A stretch of 64,000 bases of DNA, taken from the NCBI RefSeq assembly GCF_016900315.1, contig NZ_JACSNQ010000003.1, positions 124,001-188,000 of the forward strand, written 5' to 3'. This document shows, in pieces, positions 10,201 to 18,366 of the stretch (the stretch's first letter is position 1; each line of letters opens with the position of its first letter). The position numbers and the translations under genes were made by a program. This DNA is from Olsenella profusa (GTDB taxonomy: Bacteria > Actinomycetota > Coriobacteriia > Coriobacteriales > Atopobiaceae). The notes under the pieces were generated by a model. The model was not told the DNA's origin. It did no database searches and was given only the letters and a program-made list of their open reading frames with translations.

Positions 10201-13200
10201 CGACGGCAACAACCCGACCTTCACAAACGCCTACACCACCTCCGGCACCCTGTCCGGGAATGGCGAAGAGGCAATCAAGGTCACGAAGAGCCTCACCGGT
10301 CGCGCGAACGACGAGTGGCTTGACGGCGATTCGTTCAAGGCGATGCTGACCGCTCAGGAGAGCACGGTCGACGGCCAGACGATGGCAGCCGATAGCGTGC
10401 CTATGCCCGGCGGCCGCACCGGTGGCGTGGCGACGGTTGACCTGACGAAGGACAACCATGAGAGCGTGGCCTTCGGCGACATCACCTACACGCGTCCCGG
10501 CACGTACAACTACACGCTGGCTGAGGTCCAGGAGAACGCGATCGACGGCGTTTACTACTCGCTGGCCGAGTACAACGTGGTCGTGACCGCAACCGACAAC
10601 GGCAACGGCACGCTGACCGTCACGTCCGAGATTACCCAGACCAAGGACGACGACGGATTCGGCTCCAGCGAGGAGGGCTATACCGGCAGCACCGAGTCCG
10701 TTGACGTGGCAACCTTCACCAACGTTTACCAGCCCAACTTCGCAACGCTCGACGGTGCGCAGAACCTGACGGTCTCCAAGAACCTTGAGGGCCGTGACTG
10801 GTACGAGGGCGACGAGTGGACGTTCGCGCTGGCGCTCACCGACGGTGATGCGTCCAAGGTGATCATGCCTGCCCAGACGCAGCTGACCATCAACGCGAAC
10901 ACGCCCAACTTCGCGGCGAGCTTCGGCAACATCACGTTCCGTGCGGCTGGCACCTACATCTTCACGGTGACGGAGTCCGGCGTCGTTGAGGGCGTGACCA
11001 ACGACACCGATGCCGAGCGCACCATCGTGGTTGACGTGAACGACGACACCAAGGGCAACCTGATCGCTACGGTCAATGCCGAGCGGAGCGAGGGCCTTAC
11101 CTTCACCAACACCTACCAGCCCACGGGCACCACGATCAGCGGTGACAGCGCCATCACGGTGCAGAAGACCCTGACCGGTCGCGATTGGGCTGACGGCGAG
11201 GAGTTCGGCTTCACCATCAAGAACATCCAGAAGCCCGAGGGCCTGGAGAGCGCGCCGATGCCGGAGAACGACACCATCACGGTGGGCAAGCCGGCCGAGG
11301 GCAACGTTGCCACCGCGCAGTTCGGCGACATGACGTTCACGCAGGCTGGCACCTACGTGTACGAGATCACCGAGAACCCGGGTGACGGTTCCCTGAGCTA
11401 CGACGACCACACCGCCACGGTGACAGTAGCCGTGTTTGAGAACCAGGCCGACGGCACGCTGTCCGCGCAGGTGTCCTACGACAACAGCACGGCAACCACC
11501 GACGGTGACAAGGCCGTGACCGGTGCCGCCGCGTTCACCAACGCATATAACACCGAAGGCTTCGACCTGTCCTTCAGTGGCACCAAGCACCTCGAGGGCC
11601 GTGACTTCCAGCCCGGCGACGAATTCACCTTCATGGTGAACGCCGGTGCCGATGTGCCCGTGCCCGACGGCGTGACCGTCACCTCTCGGGACGAGTCCAG
11701 CTGGACCGGTACGGTTACCATCAAGCCTGAAAGCGGCAACGACGCCACGATTGACTTCGGCAAGGCTGCCATCACTCAGGCTGGCGAGTACACCTACCTG
11801 ATCACCGAGCAGAACACCGGCATCGATGGCATGGGCTACGACGAGTCCACCCACACCATAACCTTCAAGGCGGAGGACAACGGCCAGGGCGGTTTCAATG
11901 TCACCCAGACCGCCGGCGACCTCACGTGGGTGAACAATGCAGCCTTTAAGATGGACAAGCCCGTCTCGCTTGAAGGCACCAAGTCCATGACCGGCGCTGA
12001 CATGTCCAACGGCCAGTTCACCTTCACTGTGGAGCCGCAGGATGGGGCTCCGATGGGCGAGGGCACCCAGGCCGTGACCAACGGCGAGCCCACTCAGAAC
12101 GAGGATGGCAGCTGGACCGCTTCGCTCGACGTGCTGAAGGACGTGTCCTACGATGCACCTGGTGACTACGTGTACCTCGTCACCGAGCAGAACGACGGCC
12201 AGCCCGGCTTCACCTACGACGGCACCCAGTACAAGGTGACGGTCACGGTGGCGCAGGACGGTACCTCGTCCACGAAGGTTGAGAAGTCCACGGACGGCGA
12301 GAACTGGGCCGAGGCTACTGCGGTCGCGTTCAACAACAGCTACGCGACCGAGGGCAGCGCCACGCTCAACGGCTCTGCCAACCTGGGCGGTACCAAGACC
12401 CTCTCCGGCCGTGACTGGACGAACGATGACAGCTTCACGTTCATCCTTGCCGCGGGCGACCAGCCCACGCAGCAGGCCATCGCCGACGGCACCATCCACA
12501 TGCCCGACACGATGGAGGTCGTGCAGGGCGCCTACTCCGACGGCGCTCAGGTGCCGTTCAACTTCGGCAACATCGTGTTCGACCAGGCTGGCACCTACAC
12601 CTTCACCATCTCCGAGCAGCAGCCCGGCGACGATGGCTTCGTTGGCCCGACCGCTGGCATGACCTACGATGATCATGTCCGCACCATCACGGTGACGGTG
12701 GTCGACAACGGCAACGGCCAGCTTGAGGCTGCGGCCGAGGCTGAGGGTGACGCCAACTGGACCAACACCTACAAGGTTGACGGTGAGAACCCCGGCACCC
12801 TCTCCGGTGCTGAGAACCTCGAGGTCACCAAGGTGATTGACGGCCGCGATTGGCAGGATGGCGACAGCTTCACCTTCGAGCTGACCGCCGACGAGGCGAA
12901 CCCCGAGGGCGCCACGCTCCCGGAGAACGCCTCTGGCATCACGATCACCAACGAGACCACCGGCCACAAGGCCGCGTTCGGCGACATCACTTTCAGCAAG
13001 CCCGGCAACTACACGTTCTACGTGAACGAGCAGATGCCGCAGGATGACGACCACGCGACCGAGGGTGTCCAGAGCAACGGCGTGACCTACGACGGCGCGC
13101 AGCGCGTCATCGAGGTGAGCGTTGTCGATAACTATGACGGCACGCTGACGCCGTCCGCCACGGTCACCTCCGACCACGGCCTGACCTTCACCAACACCTA

Positions 13201-15901
13201 CAAGGCGGGCGGCACCACCACGCTTCCCACTACGGGTGAGGGCAGCTTCACGCTGCGCAAGGTCCTGACCGGCAAGGCGTGGAACGGTGACGAGTTCACC
13301 TTCAAGGTCGAGGCGGCTGACTCTGCGTCCGCGAACTACCTGCCCGAGCAGACCGAAGTGACGGTGAACGCCAAGACCGGCACCAACGACGAGGGCTACG
13401 ACTTTGCCAACTTCGCCTTCGGTCCGATCACCTATGACCAGGCCGGCACCTACACCTATACGGTGACTGAGCTACCCGGCTCCAACGCGGGCATCCAGTA
13501 CGATACCCACACCGCCACGGTGACCGTCACCGTCTCCGATAACCTGCACGGCGGGTATATCGCCTCCGCGACGGTTGCCAACGGCACCTTCACCAACGAG
13601 TACGCTACCTCGCTTGACTTCGGCGCCGAGGGCCAGGGTGGTCTCTGGATCCAGAAGAGCCTGACCAACCATGACATCGCGGACGACCAGTTCGAGTTCA
13701 CGGTGACCGCTGCTGACCAGGCCTCGGCCGACAAGGCTGGCTTCGACGGCATGTCCAAGGTCGTGAAGTCCACGGCTGCAACGATGGATGACAATGGCAC
13801 CGCCATGAGCATGGCCGAGATCTTCTCCGACGCCACGTTCACGCAGGACGACGCTGACGACACCTACACCTACACGGTGCGGGAGACCAAGGGTGGCGAG
13901 TTCGGCTACACCAACGATGACACCGTCTACACGGTGACCATCACCACGGCCGACGACGGCCAGGGCGGCATCAAGGTGACCACCACGGTGTCCGCTGACA
14001 ACGGCTACAACCAGTCCTACGTCTACGACAACGACGAGACGACGGACGACCCGCAGGCTATCGTGCCCTTCTCCAACAGCTACGAGGCCACCGGCACGCT
14101 CGGCGGTGACGGTGAGGGCAACGTGACGATCAACGCCACCAAGTCTCTGACCAACCGCCCGATGACGGACGGCGAGTTCACCTTCAACGTGACCGACGCC
14201 AGCGGCAACCAGGTTGCCACCGGCACCAACGATGCCAACGGCAACGTGACCTTCAGCGCGATCGACTACACCAAGGACGGCATGCTCGACGACGTCGAGA
14301 ACGGCCTTGCCAGCTACAGTCAGGTCGACGGCAAGGACACGTTCACCTACACCTACACGGTGGCCGAGGATCAGGCGAGCTTCGACGAGGGCGTGACCGC
14401 CATCGCCGGTAGCTTCCAGATCACGGTTACGGTGACGGACAACAACGACGGCACGCTGGGCATCGCGGTCGCCTACCCCGATGGTGGCGACAGCCTCCAG
14501 TTCCGCAACGCCTACGGTGAGGGCGAGACCGGCCAGGCCACGCTCAACATCAACGGTGCCAAGGTCCTGAACATCCAGTCTGGCAACAACGCGCCTGACA
14601 TCGCCGGTAAGTACAGCTTCACGCTGACCGGCTCCGAGGGCGCTCCGATGCCCGCTACCACCACGGCTACCAACGACGCCGCGGGCAACGTCAACTTTGG
14701 TGACGTCACGTTCACCATGGAGGGCGTGTTCGGCGACACCGGCGGCCAGGCGGCGGCGACCGACGAGGCCGCGACGGACGAGGCCAGCGTGGCCGCCAAG
14801 TCCGCGGTCCGCACCAAGACCTTCACCTACACGGTGACCGAGTCCGGCACCGTTGCGGGCGTGACCAACGACGCCGCGGCCTCCAAGACCTTCACGGTCA
14901 CGGTGACCGACAACGGCGACGGCACGATCTCCGTGGCCACTGACCAGGCCACTGGCGCTGAGTTCAGCTTCACCAACACCTACGCCGTGACTCCGACGCA
15001 GGAGACCCCGACCGGTGACGACGGTGCCACGGGTACCGGTCACATTACCATCGGCAAGGAGCTGACCGGCCGCGCCATGACCGAGGGCGAGTTTGGGTTC
15101 GCGCTGACCGACGCCAACGGCACCGTGGTGTCCCAGGGCACCAACGACGCCAATGGCAACGTTGAGCTTCCGGCCATCACCTTCAACGAGCCGGGCGACT
15201 ACGCCTACACGCTCGCCGAGGTGAACGGCGGCCAGGGCGGCGTGACCTTCGACCAGGCCGTCTACCAGGTGACGGCGCACGTGACCGACAACGGCGATGG
15301 CAGCCTGAGCGTTGCCTGGACCGTCAAGAACTCGGCTGGCGAGCCTGTCAACCAGCTCACCTTCCACAACTCCTACTCCACGGCCCCTGCGACCGTCGTC
15401 TTTGGCGGCTCCAAGGTGCTTGACGGACGTGAGCTTGCGGCCGGCGAGTTCAGCTTCGAGCTCCGTGACCACGACACCGGCAAGGTGCTTCAGACGGTCA
15501 CCAACGCCGAGGACGGCTCGTTCGCCTTCGACACCCAGGTGTTCGGTGGCGTCGGTGAGTACACCTTCGACATCGCTGAGGTTAAGGGCGACGCTGAGGG
15601 CGTGACCTACGACGACATGGTCTATACCGCCAAGGTCACCGTCACAGACGACGGCAACGGGCACCTCCTGGTGACCGGTCTCACCTACAACGACAAGGTC
15701 GAGCTGCCGGTGTTCACCAACACCTACGTGGAGCCCGCGGCGCCCGAGCCACAGGAGCCCGAGCCCGCGGCACCGACGCCTGAGCCCGAGATTCCCGACA
15801 CGGGCGACCACACGAGTTCCGTGCTGCCTGCCGTCCTGATCGCATGTGGCGTGGCGCTGGCCGGCGGCGCCTGGGCGCTGAGGAAGCACCAGGGCAGGTA
15901 A
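4256..15901 (+). CDS. Giant VWA-headed, FctA-repeat, sortase-anchored surface adhesin
   Basis: The protein has 3,881 residues. ATG at 4256 has GGAGG 5 bases upstream; the in-frame GTG at 4157 lacks a ribosome site. The N-terminus is a long signal peptide: basic KPKRK, then an Ala/Val core ending near ASPMAARA. A von Willebrand A domain (~140-460) carries the MIDAS motif DVSGS, and FFTDGEPN follows in it. After a linker of about 330 residues come 20-21 repeats of about 110-150 residues of the FctA/Spy0128 pilin type. Each opens with a Lys-containing strand (xKxLxGRDW, then F.F.L), contains FGDITF..PGxYxYxVxE, and ends with FTNxY; Lys-Asn isopeptide bonds are expected in this family. The C-terminus has a Pro/Glu spacer, IPDTG (about 3846-3850, an LPXTG variant), a membrane helix and a basic tail. 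It is probably a cell-wall-anchored tip adhesin. The ligand is unknown, and no sortase is adjacent; the nearest is at 22631. Confidence 0.93.
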   Translation: MKHMKHTTGGGFSSRRNLKSPLSSKPKRKWGIFAAAAIVVVAIVAAAVASPMAARAAASGTTSVDPDTTNAWENYTAPGGETSTQNVGRIWTDKSVFNTDYTFQGQLSGSVQKGDSDFVVGLSALSSTSNLTETITTSQPLDIVLVLDVSGSMDDPMESYEPVYDLRTNWGAPTYYIELNGEYQEISHDRQGWYYETGWGWSSTRHDVTPKTSADDPNGTQVYQYVEGEDKIDALKEAVNGFIDTANESNSSIQNPDDKSRISIVKFAGDTYRYEIGNDRGEGGSSSYNYTQVVSDFTSDADALKSDVRAIRAGGATSADMGLSLAQDVFEGGYHGNHWDNDTYLGARDNAKKVVIFFTDGEPNHSSGWNGAVANDAIDVARQLKNDGTTIYSIGVFGDANPSDTEQDFNGYMHGVSSNYPNAQSYNNLGQRAPESDYYKSATNANELDSIFEDIFQQESQSTGSGSPIQSITQAGAQETPGNLTFTDRLGSYMEVTGTGAGADKMQLAYADQLYTSKSRDEQQIQGGTVYTYHFDGQVAGNAVYGAANLSDISVKVTHYNDAAQGDLVQVTIPASLIPLRNYDVNADNKTMTVSKAYPIRLFYGVSLKQGAEDAINTGSGDVYDAIAQNNVSADKQTLDFYTNLYTNGSGDTTAVFTPNEANKFYYYTSDTPLYVDEACTERATRQNIDQYNKVYYQDTYYVQTENGGYEQRTTSVAVNRDGSEFSHIAFVQWGSGYGNAYMPAHTQRTDRPATLNTDKFENKTDTAETALVPSWSGVNEVSQALGNNGKISYPMPGSLEIKKTVDWTNGSDQTQQDKNSFIFDISLTDANDKPISGTYNYYVDNAETASGQVTFTDDGKASIQVNGGTTVRIDGLASGAKFTVTEQGVGQNGFTVTSDTTSQTDVENTNTTDGIVTGTIPAGSQASLSFVNQYHAEDVNLSTNAKLQVKKNLTGRDWRDTDEFTFAIDGLAGPNGTAAPEPDETTIKVDDETADYTKAFGDITFTQPGEYRYAVTEVSDGIQTIPGIDYSAARYRVVVNVSDNGTGNLVVDSVTIEQRLDDEGHTPQSQPTIDNNTMVFTNNYNLDAATTNIDGTKNYTDTTGKNPINADKFTFQLKALGGYETEGGSADHYTVDAADVPMPDTADENHAVTTNNTGYEFGFPTISYDGNAVGKTFVYEVSELKGSEQGMTYDEDTKYTVKVAVSEIDDPENPGQKIIVATPDLDPQDIVFNNTYDPADATLAGKDAIHGTKKLTGREMKEGETFYFQLTQTGGPATPDPKDGDAYVQVLNAAEYATVSQSDQDMYFNFKDMTFSVAGTYTFQVNEVANQYGDETTDGNGLTYDKNVCTVTVEVKDNHDGTMTAMPSYSNQSHSETDKAVFDNTYQAEMNYGANGAGGINVTKQMLDRPMAEGDFSFTITPEGEDKAYETFTNTAAEMNGTVTMKQLQNLTFDQDDAGKTFTYIVDESDPAEGQALPEVDYDQSQYKVEIQVIDNGDSTMHTVTTVTKIKNAKGKSVNKVVVDHADSSADGYTAPTFGFVNDYNPKGTTAGGEDAEHPLQVTKTVEGAPSPEGVEYSFTLTPAEDYGEKVTGLTDGKLTTHTTGSIAKGESQTVDFGQLTFTEPGNYTFNVQEDQPVVDAGWTFDDANGDGVTEAHQITVVVTDLNDKGEYDGNLYIQSVNGSPVQVTNSYHANSITVGGEGADQQINVQKTVTGADSDENFKFKLEPIVDETNTEEVWANNVEPAEGNDGTATIDGGVTQEKASTTTFGGITFKAEGTYQFNVTEVQAHDGVDDPAGWTYDTHTSVVTVTVTDEGNDGQLDAAVSYDNSQAKTDADKGCKTVAAFTNSYAPGEITTTDDTSVDTNIKVTKSVTGAPATEAFTFSLKLADGQDGSNVFEGTGDDKTPFDGVEVTTSDNIAADSTETKAFAGVTFTKAGDYKFVIDETTTTDKAGWTYDGSTHEITVRVADQDAKLVITGIDGNNPTFTNAYTTSGTLSGNGEEAIKVTKSLTGRANDEWLDGDSFKAMLTAQESTVDGQTMAADSVPMPGGRTGGVATVDLTKDNHESVAFGDITYTRPGTYNYTLAEVQENAIDGVYYSLAEYNVVVTATDNGNGTLTVTSEITQTKDDDGFGSSEEGYTGSTESVDVATFTNVYQPNFATLDGAQNLTVSKNLEGRDWYEGDEWTFALALTDGDASKVIMPAQTQLTINANTPNFAASFGNITFRAAGTYIFTVTESGVVEGVTNDTDAERTIVVDVNDDTKGNLIATVNAERSEGLTFTNTYQPTGTTISGDSAITVQKTLTGRDWADGEEFGFTIKNIQKPEGLESAPMPENDTITVGKPAEGNVATAQFGDMTFTQAGTYVYEITENPGDGSLSYDDHTATVTVAVFENQADGTLSAQVSYDNSTATTDGDKAVTGAAAFTNAYNTEGFDLSFSGTKHLEGRDFQPGDEFTFMVNAGADVPVPDGVTVTSRDESSWTGTVTIKPESGNDATIDFGKAAITQAGEYTYLITEQNTGIDGMGYDESTHTITFKAEDNGQGGFNVTQTAGDLTWVNNAAFKMDKPVSLEGTKSMTGADMSNGQFTFTVEPQDGAPMGEGTQAVTNGEPTQNEDGSWTASLDVLKDVSYDAPGDYVYLVTEQNDGQPGFTYDGTQYKVTVTVAQDGTSSTKVEKSTDGENWAEATAVAFNNSYATEGSATLNGSANLGGTKTLSGRDWTNDDSFTFILAAGDQPTQQAIADGTIHMPDTMEVVQGAYSDGAQVPFNFGNIVFDQAGTYTFTISEQQPGDDGFVGPTAGMTYDDHVRTITVTVVDNGNGQLEAAAEAEGDANWTNTYKVDGENPGTLSGAENLEVTKVIDGRDWQDGDSFTFELTADEANPEGATLPENASGITITNETTGHKAAFGDITFSKPGNYTFYVNEQMPQDDDHATEGVQSNGVTYDGAQRVIEVSVVDNYDGTLTPSATVTSDHGLTFTNTYKAGGTTTLPTTGEGSFTLRKVLTGKAWNGDEFTFKVEAADSASANYLPEQTEVTVNAKTGTNDEGYDFANFAFGPITYDQAGTYTYTVTELPGSNAGIQYDTHTATVTVTVSDNLHGGYIASATVANGTFTNEYATSLDFGAEGQGGLWIQKSLTNHDIADDQFEFTVTAADQASADKAGFDGMSKVVKSTAATMDDNGTAMSMAEIFSDATFTQDDADDTYTYTVRETKGGEFGYTNDDTVYTVTITTADDGQGGIKVTTTVSADNGYNQSYVYDNDETTDDPQAIVPFSNSYEATGTLGGDGEGNVTINATKSLTNRPMTDGEFTFNVTDASGNQVATGTNDANGNVTFSAIDYTKDGMLDDVENGLASYSQVDGKDTFTYTYTVAEDQASFDEGVTAIAGSFQITVTVTDNNDGTLGIAVAYPDGGDSLQFRNAYGEGETGQATLNINGAKVLNIQSGNNAPDIAGKYSFTLTGSEGAPMPATTTATNDAAGNVNFGDVTFTMEGVFGDTGGQAAATDEAATDEASVAAKSAVRTKTFTYTVTESGTVAGVTNDAAASKTFTVTVTDNGDGTISVATDQATGAEFSFTNTYAVTPTQETPTGDDGATGTGHITIGKELTGRAMTEGEFGFALTDANGTVVSQGTNDANGNVELPAITFNEPGDYAYTLAEVNGGQGGVTFDQAVYQVTAHVTDNGDGSLSVAWTVKNSAGEPVNQLTFHNSYSTAPATVVFGGSKVLDGRELAAGEFSFELRDHDTGKVLQTVTNAEDGSFAFDTQVFGGVGEYTFDIAEVKGDAEGVTYDDMVYTAKVTVTDDGNGHLLVTGLTYNDKVELPVFTNTYVEPAAPEPQEPEPAAPTPEPEIPDTGDHTSSVLPAVLIACGVALAGGAWALRKHQGR

Positions 15902-15920
15902 CTGCCAAGATAGACCGAGC

Positions 15921-15960
15921 GCGGCCGGCGTCCCTGCGGGGGCGTCGGCCGCCTTCTTTA
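15921..15960 (+). terminator. Intrinsic terminator of the adhesin gene
   Basis: A GC-rich stem (15921-15930 with 15943-15952, one G-T wobble) is followed by CTTCTTT. It lies 20 bp after the stop codon. Confidence 0.8.
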
Positions 15961-15973
15961 AGAGGTGGTAGGT

Positions 15974-16273
15974 ATGAGCAATGCGGACCAGAGGGCCAAG
16001 GCGGCTCCCAAGCGCCTGACGCCGACGGAGCGCCGCATACTCCTCTATGTGGCCGAGCGCGAGGGAAAGTCGTGCTCAAAGGCCGAGATGGCCGAGGCAC
16101 TCGGACGGAACCGCAAGACCATCGACCGTCTTGTCGCCCATCTGCGGGAGGAGGGGCTGATCGTCTCCAAGCCCGTGTGGGACAAGAACGGAGCACAGCT
16201 TCCCAATTCCTATCGGCTGGCGCGCAACAAGGACGCGCGACGCGCCGCGGAGGCGGCGAGCGAGGCGTCGTAA
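15974..16273 (+). CDS. Small winged-helix DNA-binding protein
   Basis: The protein has 99 residues. ATG at 15974 follows a weak GAGG-containing site (15963-15966). Residues ~18-75 form a winged helix: LTPTERRILLYVAEREG, then SKAEMAEALGRNRKTIDRLVAHL as helix-turn-helix, then a wing (GLIVSKPVWDKNG). The basic, Ala-rich tail is unstructured. This is similar to stand-alone replication-initiator or MarR-like wHTH domains. It starts only 14 bp beyond the adhesin terminator, so readthrough could couple the two. Regulation of the adhesin or of the ABC transporter that follows is possible but unproven. Confidence 0.7.
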   Translation: MSNADQRAKAAPKRLTPTERRILLYVAEREGKSCSKAEMAEALGRNRKTIDRLVAHLREEGLIVSKPVWDKNGAQLPNSYRLARNKDARRAAEAASEAS

Positions 16274-16320
16274 CGCAGCGAATCCGCCGCCCATCCGCAT
16301 CGCTGCCACAACGGCCCCAG

Positions 16321-16332
16321 GTTCTTCTCGCT
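16321..16332 (-). repeat. Dispersed 12-bp word, one mismatch
   Basis: GTTCTTCTCGCT lies between the winged-helix gene and the ABC transporter gene. It differs from the consensus only at the terminal base. Confidence 0.7.
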
Positions 16333-16409
16333 GCTGCGGTGCCTGCGGTGGGGGCGGCGGTGCTACCCTAGTGCGGCATGTCTCGCGCCAACCCAGACCG
16401 GAGTCGTTC

Positions 16410-18194
16410 ATGTCGCTCTTCTCGCGCTTTCTGACCTACTACAAGGGCCAGCTGCACCTCTTTGTCATCGACACCATCGCCGCCATCGCGGTGGCCGGCA
16501 TCGACCTCGCGTTCCCGCAGATCCTGCGCACCCTCACGGGCGGCCTCTTCACGGAGGGCGCGGGCGCCATCATGGGGGCGCTGGCCTACCTGGCCGTAGG
16601 CCTCGTGGCCATGTACGCCGTCCGCTTTGCGTGCCGCTACTTCGTGATCTTCTGGGGTCACGTGATGGGCGCGCGCATGGAGAGCCGCATGCGCGAGGAC
16701 CTCTTTGACGCCTATGCGCGCCAGAGCTTCAGCTTCTTTGACCACAACAAGTCGGGCGACCTCATGAGCCGCCTGGTCTCGGACCTTTTTGACATCGCCG
16801 AGGCCGCCCACCACGGCCCGGAGTTCGTCCTCATCGGCGTGGTGGAGGTCACGGGCAGCTTCATCATCCTCTCCACCATCAACGTGCCGCTCACGGCCGT
16901 GCTGGCACTCATCGCGGTGCTGCTGGTGGCCTACAACGCCTACGCCAACTTCCGCATGCGCGCGGTCTACACGGAGAACCGCGTGCGCATCTCCGGCGTC
17001 AACTCCCGCCTGGAGGACGCGCTCAGCGGCATGCGCGTGGTCAAGAGCTTTGCTGCGGAGGACGTGGAGCGCGCCAAGTTCCGCGCCTCCAACGACGCCT
17101 ACCTGGACTCCAAGACCCGGATGTATCGCGCCATGGGCCGCTACCAGGCGGCCATCGCGGTCATGATGGGAGCGCTCAACACGGCCGTGGTGGTCCTGGG
17201 CGGCTGGCTCATCGCGCAAGGGCAGATGCAGGCCATCGACCTTGCCACCTACGCGCTCTACATCACGCTCTTCACCTCGCCCATCCAGTCCATCCTGGAC
17301 TTCACGGAGACCTTCCAGAAGGCCATCGCGGGCTTCCGCCGCTTCTGCGAGGTGCTGGACGCGCAGCCGGACATCCAGGACGCCCCCGGCGCGCCCGACC
17401 TCGTGGTAAGCGAGGGCGCCATCAGCTACCAGGACGTCCACTTTGCCTACGCGGAGGCGGACGGCCGCAAGGACGAGGAGGTCATCCGCGGCCTCACGCT
17501 GGACATCCGCCCCGGGGAGACCATCGCGCTGGTGGGGCCCTCGGGCGGCGGCAAGTCCACCACCTGCTCGCTGCTGCCGCGCTTCTACGACGTTGACTCC
17601 GGCTCCATTACGATCGACGGCCAGGACGTGCGCTCCGTCACGCAGCGGAGCCTGCGCGAGGCCATCGGCCTGGTGCAGCAGGACGTCTACCTCTTTGACG
17701 GCACCATCGCGGAGAACATCGCCTACGGCAGCCCGGACGCCACGGACGAGCAGATTCGCGAGGCCACGCGCCGCGCCAATATTGCGGAGTTTATCGAGAG
17801 CCTGCCGGAGGGCTACCAGACCCAAGTGGGCGAGCGCGGCAGCCACCTCTCCGGCGGCCAGAAGCAGCGCGTGGCCATTGCGCGCGTGTTCCTCAAGAAC
17901 CCGCCGATTCTCATCTTTGACGAGGCGACCTCGGCCCTGGACAACGAGTCCGAGCAGGCCGTCCAGGAGTCGCTGGCCGAGCTCTCTCGCGGGCGCACCA
18001 CGCTCGTCATCGCACACAGGCTCTCCACCATCAAGAACGCTGACGAGATCGTCACGATGGAGCACGGCCGGGTCTCTGAGCGCGGCACCCACGAGGAGCT
18101 GCTGGCTCTGGGCGGCACGTACGCGCGCTACTACCACATGCAGTTCGCGGACGGCGCGGAGCCGGCGGCGACCGCGGCGCGGGACGCTCGGTAG
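16410..18194 (+). CDS. ABC exporter half-transporter (fused membrane and ATPase domains)
   Basis: The protein has 594 residues. ATG at 16410 has GGAG 7-8 bases upstream; a GTG at 16371 would add 13 residues. About six membrane helices fill residues 15-310 (type IV exporter fold). The nucleotide-binding domain has Walker A GPSGGGKST (~377), LVQQDVYLFDG Q-loop region (~425), signature LSGGQ (~481), Walker B ILIFDEATSALD (~503) and the H-loop AHRLST (~537). All catalytic residues are present. One subunit type suggests a homodimer, like MsbA or BmrA, or pairing with a gene elsewhere. No substrate gene lies alongside, so drug, lipid or peptide export cannot be separated. The gene is monocistronic by spacing. 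Confidence 0.9.
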   Translation: MSLFSRFLTYYKGQLHLFVIDTIAAIAVAGIDLAFPQILRTLTGGLFTEGAGAIMGALAYLAVGLVAMYAVRFACRYFVIFWGHVMGARMESRMREDLFDAYARQSFSFFDHNKSGDLMSRLVSDLFDIAEAAHHGPEFVLIGVVEVTGSFIILSTINVPLTAVLALIAVLLVAYNAYANFRMRAVYTENRVRISGVNSRLEDALSGMRVVKSFAAEDVERAKFRASNDAYLDSKTRMYRAMGRYQAAIAVMMGALNTAVVVLGGWLIAQGQMQAIDLATYALYITLFTSPIQSILDFTETFQKAIAGFRRFCEVLDAQPDIQDAPGAPDLVVSEGAISYQDVHFAYAEADGRKDEEVIRGLTLDIRPGETIALVGPSGGGKSTTCSLLPRFYDVDSGSITIDGQDVRSVTQRSLREAIGLVQQDVYLFDGTIAENIAYGSPDATDEQIREATRRANIAEFIESLPEGYQTQVGERGSHLSGGQKQRVAIARVFLKNPPILIFDEATSALDNESEQAVQESLAELSRGRTTLVIAHRLSTIKNADEIVTMEHGRVSERGTHEELLALGGTYARYYHMQFADGAEPAATAARDAR

Positions 18195-18216
18195 ACGCGG
18201 GGGCGGCCTATTGCGG

Positions 18217-18228
18217 GTTCTTCTCGCC
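18217..18228 (-). repeat. Dispersed 12-bp word, exact copy
   Basis: GTTCTTCTCGCC lies in the intergenic gap after the ABC transporter gene, upstream of the promoter of the next gene. Confidence 0.85.
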
Positions 18229-18278
18229 GTGCGGGATGCGTGAGGGCCCTGCGGGGCGTCTGCGGGGGCGGAATTGCG

Positions 18279-18284
18279 TATACT
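18279..18284 (+). promoter_or_regulatory. -10 promoter element TATACT
   Basis: GCGTATACT is shared with the purE and metA upstream regions (22106 and 59528). It lies about 80 bp before the start at 18367, with no clear -35 element. Confidence 0.55.
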
Positions 18285-18366
18285 GTGAGGGATTGAAGCT
18301 ACTCCGCTTGGAGCCCGGCGCACGTGACCGGAGGTCGTCGCCGCATCTGTGACGGGAAGAGAACGC

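Noticed and set aside
5000-13177. Minus-strand open frame of 2,725 codons antisense to the adhesin gene
   Set aside because: It is a shadow of codon bias: with G/C in third positions the opposite frame has few stops. It lacks a ribosome site and any domain, and the sense frame has clear repeat domains.
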